Shown here piece after piece: positions 10,445 through 18,253 of a stretch of 64,000 bases of DNA; position 1 is the stretch's first letter; every line of letters begins with the position of its first letter. The stretch spans positions 932,501-996,500 of the forward strand of contig NZ_CP054394.1 in the NCBI RefSeq assembly GCF_022539405.1, written 5' to 3'. This DNA is from Natranaerofaba carboxydovora (GTDB taxonomy: Bacteria; Bacillota; Natranaerobiia; Natranaerobiales; Natranaerofabaceae). A program made the translations under genes and the position numbers. The notes under the pieces are model-generated. The model searched no databases. It worked only from the letters and a program-made list of their open reading frames with translations, and was not told the DNA's origin.

Positions 10445-10505
10445 TAACTATAACAGTTGAATAAGGCAATAAACACAAATTTTTATGGAGAGGTGTTTAT
10501 CTGTA

Positions 10506-10907
10506 ATGAAAATAGATAATACTAGTCAAGTTTTGGAATCTGCTATTGGTGCTGCTCACAAAAGAGATCAGGTTATTTCTGATAACATTGCAAATGTTAA
10601 TACCCCTGGGTATAAGCGAGGGAGAGTTTCCTTTGAAGAGCAGTTGAAAAAAGCATTAAGCGAAGATGGTATAAAAGGGAAAACTACCAGGGAAAAGCAC
10701 ATACCAATAGGGGAAAAATCACTAAATGAAATATCTCCAAAAGTTGTACGTGACAGTTCTCAATTCATGAGAAACGATGGTAATAACGTCGACATTGATG
10801 TAGAAATGGCTGAATTAAGTAAAAACACCTTACATCAAGGTGCCCTTGTAAGACAGTTAAACAGTAAACTGGGTAGGCTTAGAAGTGTCATTCAAGACGG
10901 TGGTTAA
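10506..10907 (+). CDS. flgB: Flagellar basal-body rod protein FlgB
   Basis: Proximal rod subunit, secreted through the flagellar export gate, first gene of the fla/che operon. The 133-residue protein carries the rod/hook family N-terminal signature ISDNIANVNTPGYKR and a C-terminal helix that pairs with the N-terminal one. ATG 10506 is chosen because GGAGAGGTG (10487-10495) is a proper ribosome site for it; an in-frame ATG at 10485 would overlap that site. flgC follows after 47 bases. Confidence 0.95.
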   Translation: MKIDNTSQVLESAIGAAHKRDQVISDNIANVNTPGYKRGRVSFEEQLKKALSEDGIKGKTTREKHIPIGEKSLNEISPKVVRDSSQFMRNDGNNVDIDVEMAELSKNTLHQGALVRQLNSKLGRLRSVIQDGG

Positions 10908-10954
10908 AAGTGATCACAAATTTTTTCATAAACTTCCCCTAAGGAGGATGAAAT

Positions 10955-11413
10955 ATGCCTTTTAATTCTTTTGATATTAGTGCTTCAGGTCTTACATCTG
11001 AAAGATTAAGGATGGATACAATTTCTAATAATATTGCCAATGCAAATACAACTAGAACTGAAGATGGTGAGCCATATAGAAGGAAAATGGTAGCAGTACA
11101 GCCAAGAAAAGCAACTTTTGCTGAGCATTTAAATCATTTTATTAAAGGAAGAAGAGGAGAAGATTTGAAATTGCCCGGAGGCGGAGTTAAAGCAACCTCT
11201 ATAGTAGAAGATGATTCAGCTTTTAAAGAGGTTTATGATCCAGAGCACCCTGATGCAGATCCAGACACAGGATATGTACAGAAGCCTAATGTTAATACAG
11301 TAAATGAGATGACAGACTTGATTACTGCATCTAGGGCTTATGAAGCAAATGTGACCGCTATGGATTCTTCAAAGGAGATGGCTAACAATATCCTGGACTT
11401 AGGATTAAGATAA
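10955..11413 (+). CDS. flgC: Flagellar basal-body rod protein FlgC
   Basis: Proximal rod subunit that stacks with FlgB. The 152-residue protein has the family N-terminal motif ISNNIANANTTRT and the C-terminal helix with RAYEANVTAMDSSKEM. The central region is enriched in Asp, Glu and Pro (DPEHPDADPD), in line with the acidic bias of exposed proteins here. AAGGAGG precedes the ATG at good spacing. Confidence 0.96.
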   Translation: MPFNSFDISASGLTSERLRMDTISNNIANANTTRTEDGEPYRRKMVAVQPRKATFAEHLNHFIKGRRGEDLKLPGGGVKATSIVEDDSAFKEVYDPEHPDADPDTGYVQKPNVNTVNEMTDLITASRAYEANVTAMDSSKEMANNILDLGLR

Positions 11414-11477
11414 ATCAATTTAATCAACTTGTTTAACCAATGTATAATGTTGTAGGACAAGGAGGGTGTTAGGTAAA

Positions 11478-11789
11478 ATGGAAATTGAAGGTACAGGAAT
11501 TAATCCTATTAGTATTGACAAGATAGATACAAATGATAAGTCAAAAAATCCTACTAAAGCGTCTCCAGGTACAAACTTTGGCGATATTTTAAGTGATGCC
11601 ATTTCGAAAGTTAATGATTTAGAAAATGAAAGTGACAAAATGAGTGAAAAGCTTGCAATGGGCGAAGCTGATAATCTTCATGATGTAGTAATAGCATCAG
11701 AAAAAGCCGATCTAGCATTAAACCTCACCGTTCAGGTGAGAAACAAACTCGTAGAAGCTCATGAAGAAATAATGCGGATGCAGATATAA
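11478..11789 (+). CDS. fliE: Flagellar hook-basal body complex protein FliE
   Basis: FliE links the MS-ring to the rod and is the first export substrate. The 103-residue protein shows the family pattern: a variable N-terminus, then FGDILSDAISKVNDLE, an ASEKADLALNLTVQVRNK region and EEIMRMQI at the end. ATG 11478 is chosen because the ribosome site AAGGAGGG lies about 11 bases upstream; GTG 11466 would abut it. Confidence 0.94.
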   Translation: MEIEGTGINPISIDKIDTNDKSKNPTKASPGTNFGDILSDAISKVNDLENESDKMSEKLAMGEADNLHDVVIASEKADLALNLTVQVRNKLVEAHEEIMRMQI

Positions 11790-11837
11790 TATTTTGTTCT
11801 AAAGCTATGCAGCTTATAAAGGTTTGGTGATATTATA

Positions 11838-13415
11838 ATGGAAGGTTTCCTAAATAGAATAACGAATACTCTAAAAGAATTTTGGACTAAGCTTTCGATA
11901 GTACAGCGCTTTACTTTTGCTTTTCTTGCTCTTTTTCTTATAGTAGGTGGGGTGTTTGCTGGAAGTTTGTTTTTCACTCCAGATTATACTGAACTAGCAA
12001 GGAATCTTGATGCTGATGATGCAGGTGCTATGGTTGATGTCCTTGAAGAACACGGGATATCTTACTCACTTGAGGATGGTGGCTCTACAATATTGGTTCC
12101 TAAAGATGATCACTCCAGGGTGAGGCTTCAGATGGCTGAACAGGGTCTGCCAAGGCATGGAGTTTTTGGATATCAGGACTTGGATGATGCCCCCCTTGGG
12201 CTTACAGAATCTGAAAGGCAGCTGCGTCAGAGGGTGGCCTTAGAAGGCGAACTTGTACGAACGATAAGTATGTATCCCGAAGTAGAAAATGCCAGAGTAC
12301 ATATAGTGACACCAGAGGATACACTGTTTAGAAGAGATGAAAGAGATGCTACTGCAGCAGTCTACTTGGATGTAGCAAGGGGTAGAGAGCTAGAAAATGA
12401 TCAGGTGAAAAGTATAATGAACCTTGTGGCTCATTCGGTAGAAAACTTATCTAACGAAAATGTTACAATCACTTCAGGATCTAAGGTATTAAGTGATGAT
12501 GTTCAAGATAGAGATAGGGAAAGTGGTGCAAGAGGAGAGGTTAGAGAACAGTTAGAGATACAATCGCAGTTTCAAGATACGCTGCAGCAAAATGTCCAAT
12601 CTATGTTAGAGGAAGTGCTAGGTGTCGGTAACGTTATTGTAAGGGTAACTGCTGAACTAGATTTTGACGAGCTACAATCGGTGTCAGAACTATTTGAGCC
12701 AGTGGATGAAGAAACTGGTGAGGGGATTCTTGTAAGTATGCACGAAGTAACGGAATTTTTTGAGGGAAGTGGAACCGGCCCGGGTGGTGTTGTGGGTGAT
12801 GAGGCAGTTGATACCCCGGAATATCCTGGCAAAGAAGGCAAACAGGAAAGTTTATACGAAAGAAGTGAAGAAACTAGAAACTATGAAGTAAATAGGATAA
12901 TAGAGGAATATAAGCAGGCTTCAGGGGATGTGCAGAATATTTCAGTTTCTGTTGCTATAGATGATGAGATTGAAGATGGCGACTTGGACGATGAACAAGT
13001 TGAATCAATCCAAAACCTGGTCCAAAACGCCCTCGGTCTTGAATTGGAAGAAGGTGGAGATCAGGTAACTGTAGAACGAATGCCATTTGATAGGACTATG
13101 GAAGAAGAATGGGAAGCAGAAAGGGAACGCGCTGCTGCATTAGAAAGAAGACAGCAAATTATTCAGGTTGCAATATGGGTAATTGGTCTTTTAGTGGCCT
13201 TTGTTTTGGCAAGAAGATTCTATAAAGGTTATAAGCGTCGAGCCCAAGAGGAAAGCTTAAGGCAAGAACAGGTGACACAGCAGACAGCAGCAGCTGATGA
13301 CCAGGTTGAAGTAAAAGAAGATTCTCAAGCAAAAAGGCAAATTTCTGACTTAGCAAAAGACAAACCTGATGAATTTGTAAAAATATTAAGAACCTGGCTA
13401 TCCGAAGATGGTTAA
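11838..13415 (+). CDS. fliF: Flagellar MS-ring protein FliF
   Basis: Membrane ring that houses the export gate and carries the switch. The 525-residue protein has one transmembrane segment near residues 22-46, a periplasmic/extracytoplasmic ring region with the YscJ-like part (VENARVHIVTPE near 150), an acidic Glu/Gly-rich loop around residues 290-340, a second membrane segment near 438-461, and a short C-terminal tail (DKPDEFVKILRTWL) that binds FliG. The acidic loop between the membrane spans is pronounced. fliG follows 15 bases later. Confidence 0.97.
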   Translation: MEGFLNRITNTLKEFWTKLSIVQRFTFAFLALFLIVGGVFAGSLFFTPDYTELARNLDADDAGAMVDVLEEHGISYSLEDGGSTILVPKDDHSRVRLQMAEQGLPRHGVFGYQDLDDAPLGLTESERQLRQRVALEGELVRTISMYPEVENARVHIVTPEDTLFRRDERDATAAVYLDVARGRELENDQVKSIMNLVAHSVENLSNENVTITSGSKVLSDDVQDRDRESGARGEVREQLEIQSQFQDTLQQNVQSMLEEVLGVGNVIVRVTAELDFDELQSVSELFEPVDEETGEGILVSMHEVTEFFEGSGTGPGGVVGDEAVDTPEYPGKEGKQESLYERSEETRNYEVNRIIEEYKQASGDVQNISVSVAIDDEIEDGDLDDEQVESIQNLVQNALGLELEEGGDQVTVERMPFDRTMEEEWEAERERAAALERRQQIIQVAIWVIGLLVAFVLARRFYKGYKRRAQEESLRQEQVTQQTAAADDQVEVKEDSQAKRQISDLAKDKPDEFVKILRTWLSEDG

Positions 13416-13430
13416 AAAGGGGGTGCAAAC

Positions 13431-14435
13431 TTGTCTGAAGAGCTGACGCCAAGACAGAAAGCTGCTGTGCTGATGATATCTCTTGGTAGTGATACTTCGG
13501 CAGAAGTTATGAAGCATCTTTCTGAAGAAGAGATAGAACAGTTAACTTTAGAAATAGCAAACGTGAGAAAGGTTGAAAGCGAAAAAAGAGAAGAAGTAAT
13601 AGAAGAATTTCATTCCATGGCTGTGGCTCAAGATTATATATCCCAGGGTGGTATAGGTTATGCAAAAGATGTGCTAGAAAGAGCTCTTGGTTCGCAAAAA
13701 GCGATGGATATAATAGAAAGACTTACTTCTTCATTACAGGTGCGCCCTTTTGAGTTCATGAGAAAAACTGATCCTAGCCAGGTGATTAATTTTATACAAA
13801 ATGAACATCCGCAAACTATAGCGCTTATTCTTGCATATCTACCAGCAGAGCAGGCATCTATGATACTCTCGGCTCTTCCATCTGAAAAGCAGGCAGACAT
13901 TGCTAGAAGAGTGGCGGTTATGGAGAGAACTTCTCCAGAAGTTATCAAAGATATTGAAAAAATATTAGAAAGAAAGCTGTCCTCAGTTATGTCACAGGAC
14001 TATACCCAGGCAGGTGGAATAGAGTCAGTAGTTGAAGTGCTAAACAACGTTGATAGAGCAACCGAAAAAACCATACTAGAGACTCTAGAAACCCAGGATC
14101 CTGAGCTAGCTGAAGAAATCAAGAAAAGGCTATTTGTATTTGATGATATTGTTCATCTTGATGATCGTTCAATTCAGAGAGTTATCAGAGAAGTTGAGCA
14201 AAAAGATCTCACCCTTGCACTTAAAGTTGCAGGTGAGGAAGTTAAAGATAGATTGTTTAAGAATATGTCTAAGAGAATGGGAGAGTTAGTTCAGGAAGAG
14301 ATGGATTATATGGGTCCGGTAAGATTACGAGATGTTGAAGAAGCGCAGCAAAAGATAGTTAATGTAATCAGAAGCTTAGAAGAGAGTGGCGAGATAGTCA
14401 TTTCTAGAGGTAGGGAGGATGACGTAATTGTCTAA
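13431..14435 (+). CDS. fliG: Flagellar motor switch protein FliG
   Basis: Rotor protein that meets the stator and converts CheY-dependent switching into rotation direction. The 334-residue protein has the N-terminal FliF-binding domain, the middle domain motif EHPQTIALILAYL (the EHPQR-type site binding FliM), and a C-terminal torque helix with charged residues (DDRSIQRVIREVEQKDL). TTG is the start, preceded by AAAGGGGG. It overlaps fliH by 8 bases, so translation is likely coupled. Confidence 0.97.
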   Translation: MSEELTPRQKAAVLMISLGSDTSAEVMKHLSEEEIEQLTLEIANVRKVESEKREEVIEEFHSMAVAQDYISQGGIGYAKDVLERALGSQKAMDIIERLTSSLQVRPFEFMRKTDPSQVINFIQNEHPQTIALILAYLPAEQASMILSALPSEKQADIARRVAVMERTSPEVIKDIEKILERKLSSVMSQDYTQAGGIESVVEVLNNVDRATEKTILETLETQDPELAEEIKKRLFVFDDIVHLDDRSIQRVIREVEQKDLTLALKVAGEEVKDRLFKNMSKRMGELVQEEMDYMGPVRLRDVEEAQQKIVNVIRSLEESGEIVISRGREDDVIV

Positions 14436-15225
14436 GGTCTTTAAGTCTAACCGGGTCCAACCCAAAAAAGAGCCTTACAGCTTACCTGTTAAATCAAAAG
14501 AAGAATTACTTAAAATGTACAGGAAAGTACAGTCTAAAAACCCAAACGAAGCCGAAGATCTAGCAACAGAAGAACCAGAGATATCCGAAGAAGAAAAAAA
14601 AGCAAAAGAAGAAGCCGAAAAAATTATTGAATCTGCTAAAGTAGAAGCTGAAAACAAAGCAAAGGAAATAATTGATAATGCTAAAGCCCAGGAAGAAGCA
14701 ATAAAAAAAGAAGCAGAAAAAACAGGATATGAGGAAGGATATAAGGCAGGTTATGATGAGGGGAAAAATTTAGGCCTAAAAGAGATAAAAGATCAAGAGA
14801 ATGATTTGTTAAAAAATGCTAGATCAGAGCTAGATAAGGCAATCCAAAAAAGAAATGATATGTTGACTTCTATTGAAAGAGAAGTATGCGAGCTAGTATT
14901 TTTGGTAGCAGAAAAGATACTTGAGAAGAAAGTAAATGATGAAGAGGAACTGATTAACACTATGGTGAAGAATGGATTATCAGCGCTAAAGGGCCAAAAT
15001 AATGTGACTATTAAATGTCATCCTTATGATTATCCAAAAATAGAAGATGCTTTTGAAAAAATCAAAAAAGAATTTAGTGAGTTGTTTTTAGAATTAAAAG
15101 AAGATACAAATGTATCTCAGGGAGCACCTCTTCTCTCCGTTGATAGTGGTTATGTTGAGTTAGATGTTTCTAAGCAGGCAAGAGAACTACACCAAAATGT
15201 TAAACAGGTGATTCAAAGTGAATAA
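14428..15225 (+). CDS. fliH: Flagellar assembly protein FliH
   Basis: Regulator and stalk of the export ATPase FliI. The 265-residue protein has a long Glu/Lys/Ala-rich coiled coil (about residues 45-150) followed by a V-ATPase subunit E-like C-terminal domain (AEKILEKKV, LSVDSGYVELDVSKQ). It starts at a TTG inside the end of fliG and its own end overlaps the start of fliI by 8 bases. Gene order fliG-fliH-fliI supports the call, since FliH is weakly conserved in sequence. Confidence 0.9.
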   Translation: MSKVFKSNRVQPKKEPYSLPVKSKEELLKMYRKVQSKNPNEAEDLATEEPEISEEEKKAKEEAEKIIESAKVEAENKAKEIIDNAKAQEEAIKKEAEKTGYEEGYKAGYDEGKNLGLKEIKDQENDLLKNARSELDKAIQKRNDMLTSIEREVCELVFLVAEKILEKKVNDEEELINTMVKNGLSALKGQNNVTIKCHPYDYPKIEDAFEKIKKEFSELFLELKEDTNVSQGAPLLSVDSGYVELDVSKQARELHQNVKQVIQSE

Positions 15226-16732
15226 AAAAACTAAAAAAAAGTCAGCAAACAAACCTGCAGCAGCGAAGACAAGGAAAAGGAAAAAGAAAGAAATTGATGA
15301 AACAGAAACTGTGTCAAGTGCAAAAAGTGCTCCTGAAAAAGAAAGTGCTGTAAAAGATGTTGATAAAACAGCTCAAACAGCTGTTAAAAGTAAGAGAGAA
15401 CCTATAACCAAAAAGCAAGTAAAAGAACCTGATACAAACAAAATCAAAAAAGCAATTAAAAAATCTAACTCGCTTCCGATTCAGGGAGAGGTGACAAGGG
15501 TTGTTGGACTTACGGTAGAAGCTAGAGGTCCTGCTACAAGGATAGGTGAGGTTTGTACCATTAGAAGTGACTCTCATGAGCTTGATTGTGAGGTTGTAGG
15601 CTTTAGAGATGAATATATTCTGTTGATGCCACTTGGTGATTTAGAAGATATCGCTCCGGGGGACAGGGTTGTTGCTTCAGGCATGCCTTTGTCTGTGCCG
15701 GTTGGAGAAGACATGGTAGGTAGGGTGCTTGATGGTGTAGGGCGTCCTCTAGATAGGAGAGGTAACTATTCATACGAAAAGTTTTATCCAATGCAGGCAA
15801 AGCCTCCTCCGCCATTAGAAAGAACTAGAATAAGCGAAACCTTGGAAACAGGTATTAAAGCAGTTGATGGAGTCTTAACAATAGGCAAGGGACAGAGAAT
15901 GGGTATTTTCTCTGGCTCGGGAGTTGGTAAAAGTACACTTCTAGGGATGATAGCTAGAAACACATCAGCAGATATAAACGTAATAGCGTTAATTGGCGAA
16001 AGAGGTAGAGAAGTTAGAGAGTTTTTGGAAAAGGACTTGGGTGAAGAAGGCCTAAAAAGAAGCATAATCGTTGTTGCTACTTCAGATCAGCCAGCCCTTG
16101 TAAGGTTAAAGGGGGGGTTGACTGCAACAGCAGTGGCTGAATACTTCAGAGATCAGGGTTATGATGTTATGTTGATGATGGATTCAGTTACCAGGTTTGC
16201 AATGGCTCAAAGAGAGATAGGTCTTGCTATTGGTGAACCGCCGACTACTAGAGGTTTTCCGCCGTCGGTATTTGCAATGTTACCAAAGTTTCTTGAACGT
16301 TCTGGTACTTCATCTAAAGGAAGCATAACAGGTTTATATACCGTGTTGGTTGATGGCGATGATTTAGACGAGCCTATCTCGGACACCGTGAGAGGTATTT
16401 TAGACGGCCATGTTGTACTTAGTAGAAGATTAGCAAGCATGAATCATTATCCCGCTATTGATGTCTTGAAAAGTATTTCCCGGGTAATGCTTGATATAGT
16501 TGATGAAGAACATCGGGAAGCTGCACACAAATTAAACGAAGCCCTTGCAGCATACGAAGAAGCAAGAGACCTTATAGAGATTGGTGCTTACAAAGAAGGA
16601 AGTAACCCCAGGGTAGACTGGGCTCTGACAAAGATTGACAAAATAAATGATTTCTTGCGTCAGGGCATAGATGAAAAAAGCGATTTTGAATCTACTGTAA
16701 AAGAACTTAAAAGTTTAATTAATGGTAGATAA
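15218..16732 (+). CDS. fliI: Flagellum-specific ATP synthase FliI
   Basis: Export ATPase related to F1-beta. Walker A SGSGVGKST lies at about residues 232-240, Walker B VMLMMDSVTR near 310, and the type III ATPase signature PSVFAMLPKFLERSG follows. At 504 residues it is some 65 longer than usual FliI because of an N-terminal extension of about 85 residues very rich in Lys, Ala and Thr before the beta-barrel domain begins (LPIQGEVTRVVG). The GTG start overlaps fliH and there is no better start downstream before the barrel domain, so the extension appears real. Confidence 0.96.
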   Translation: MNKKTKKKSANKPAAAKTRKRKKKEIDETETVSSAKSAPEKESAVKDVDKTAQTAVKSKREPITKKQVKEPDTNKIKKAIKKSNSLPIQGEVTRVVGLTVEARGPATRIGEVCTIRSDSHELDCEVVGFRDEYILLMPLGDLEDIAPGDRVVASGMPLSVPVGEDMVGRVLDGVGRPLDRRGNYSYEKFYPMQAKPPPPLERTRISETLETGIKAVDGVLTIGKGQRMGIFSGSGVGKSTLLGMIARNTSADINVIALIGERGREVREFLEKDLGEEGLKRSIIVVATSDQPALVRLKGGLTATAVAEYFRDQGYDVMLMMDSVTRFAMAQREIGLAIGEPPTTRGFPPSVFAMLPKFLERSGTSSKGSITGLYTVLVDGDDLDEPISDTVRGILDGHVVLSRRLASMNHYPAIDVLKSISRVMLDIVDEEHREAAHKLNEALAAYEEARDLIEIGAYKEGSNPRVDWALTKIDKINDFLRQGIDEKSDFESTVKELKSLINGR

Positions 16733-16773
16733 GAGAGTGAAATAAATATGGTGTTAGATTGGAGGCAAGCTCC

Positions 16774-17217
16774 ATGAAAAAGTTTCAGTTTCCCCTAGAA
16801 AGAGTATTAAGAGTAAAAGAAATAAAAGAAGATGAATTGCAGCAGCAGTTAAAAGATGCAAGGGACAAAAAAGAACATGAAGAAAATAGACTTTCTGGAC
16901 TTATGGATATACAAAAGAAATACAAAGAAGAATTTTTAGAAAACATAGATAAACCTACAAAAGTTTTTGAAGTGAAACACTATTGCTCTTATTTCCCAGA
17001 GCTAGAAAACGAGATTAACAACCAAAAACAAAGGGTAGAAAAAGCGAATGAATATCTGAACCAATGTTTGTTAGAGTGGCAGGAAGCCAAGAAAGAAAGA
17101 AAAATAATGGAAAACTTAAAGGAAAAGAAAAGAGATCATTTTAACAAAGAACAGCTGAAATTAGAACAAAAATTCTTTGATGAATTAGCACAGAATCCAA
17201 GTAGATTAAACAGTTGA
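16774..17217 (+). CDS. fliJ: Flagellar export protein FliJ
   Basis: Coiled-coil chaperone-like protein that sits in the FliI hexamer like the gamma subunit and escorts chaperones to FlhA. The 147-residue product starts MKKFQFPLERVLRVKEIKE, the family N-terminal pattern, and is almost wholly charged helix. ATG 16774 is chosen: GGAGGC lies about 8 bases upstream, while TTG 16759 would overlap that site. Confidence 0.88.
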   Translation: MKKFQFPLERVLRVKEIKEDELQQQLKDARDKKEHEENRLSGLMDIQKKYKEEFLENIDKPTKVFEVKHYCSYFPELENEINNQKQRVEKANEYLNQCLLEWQEAKKERKIMENLKEKKRDHFNKEQLKLEQKFFDELAQNPSRLNS

Positions 17218-17297
17218 TCTTAATATACTTTAATACACCTTAAGATAAAATATTTCACCAAACATAATTTGCCGTTTGTTTAAAGGGGAGAGAGTCT

Positions 17298-18215
17298 TTG
17301 GCCGAGGAAAATAACTCAGGTGACAGGTTACGTACCTTGTTATATATGATAATATTGCCGCTATTATTCACCTTCATAGGTGGTATAGTGCTTGCTCAGA
17401 CCTTTGGACTTATAAATTTGTTAGACTATGCAAGGGCTGTTCCCGTGCTTGGTGAGCGATTACCGGAGCCAGAACCTGAAGATCCTGATGTAATAGATAG
17501 AGAAGAAGAACTTCAAATATGGGCAGAAGAACTACAACAACGCGAAGAAGATGTTGAAGCTAAAGAAGAAAAGCTTGAAGAAAGAGAAGAAGCTGTGTTG
17601 GAATTAGAAGAAGATCTAACAGCTTTTGAAGAAGAACTAAAAGAATGGGAAGAAGAACTTGATGAAAGAGAAGAAGGGATTCTGGATGAAGAAGAAAGAA
17701 TTATAGAACTTGCTAATATATATGAAGGTATGGGGGCGAGACAAGCTGCTGAAAAAATTGTAGAACTTGATGATGATCTGGTTATTGATATGTTTATGCA
17801 TATGCCAACAGATGCAAAATCAGATATACTTGCTCAACTAGACGGAGACGTTGCAGGAAGATACTCAACCCTTCTTGCAGGCGAAAGAGAAAGGGTTACA
17901 GAAGGCGCCTTAGATCAGCGAGAAGCAGATCTAGATACAAGAGAACAAGAGCTTGATGATAGAGAAGACGAACTAGATAGTAGAGAAGACAGAATAGAAA
18001 GACTTGCAAATATGTATGCGCAGATGGACCCGGAAGTAGCCTCTGATATAATTAGCGGAATGATGGTAGAGAACAAAGATCTTGTGGTACAGATATTTAA
18101 CGAGATGGAGGAAGGTCCTGCAGCTGAGATATTATCTGAGCTGCCAAGGGACATAGCAATGGATATAATTACTTCTGTAGGAGGTGATTTATCAGATTTA
18201 GAAGATGAAATTTAG
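17298..18215 (+). CDS. ylxF: MotE/YlxF-like protein with two MgtE-N-like repeats
   Basis: Membrane-anchored flagellar-operon protein at the Bacillus ylxF position. One transmembrane segment (about residues 14-35) is followed by a very acidic coiled coil with a repeating REExLxxxEE pattern (about 60-135). Then comes a helical MgtE-N-like unit (ARQAAEKIVELDD... about 145-195), a second coiled coil of LDxREx(D/E)L repeats (about 200-235), and a second MgtE-N-like unit (DPEVASDIISGM... to the end). The coil-plus-unit module is thus duplicated. MotE proteins act as motor chaperones or stator helpers; that role here is inference. Start TTG follows AAAGGGGAG. Confidence 0.8.
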   Translation: MAEENNSGDRLRTLLYMIILPLLFTFIGGIVLAQTFGLINLLDYARAVPVLGERLPEPEPEDPDVIDREEELQIWAEELQQREEDVEAKEEKLEEREEAVLELEEDLTAFEEELKEWEEELDEREEGILDEEERIIELANIYEGMGARQAAEKIVELDDDLVIDMFMHMPTDAKSDILAQLDGDVAGRYSTLLAGERERVTEGALDQREADLDTREQELDDREDELDSREDRIERLANMYAQMDPEVASDIISGMMVENKDLVVQIFNEMEEGPAAEILSELPRDIAMDIITSVGGDLSDLEDEI

Positions 18216-18253
18216 GTTAAACATCAAAAACTTAATATTGCTACGGAAAGGGG

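Noticed and set aside
10261-10505. CodY box or sigma-D promoter before flgB
   Set aside because: By eye I found neither a close match to the 15-base CodY consensus nor a GCCGATAT-type element; only a weak sigma-A-like site is reported.
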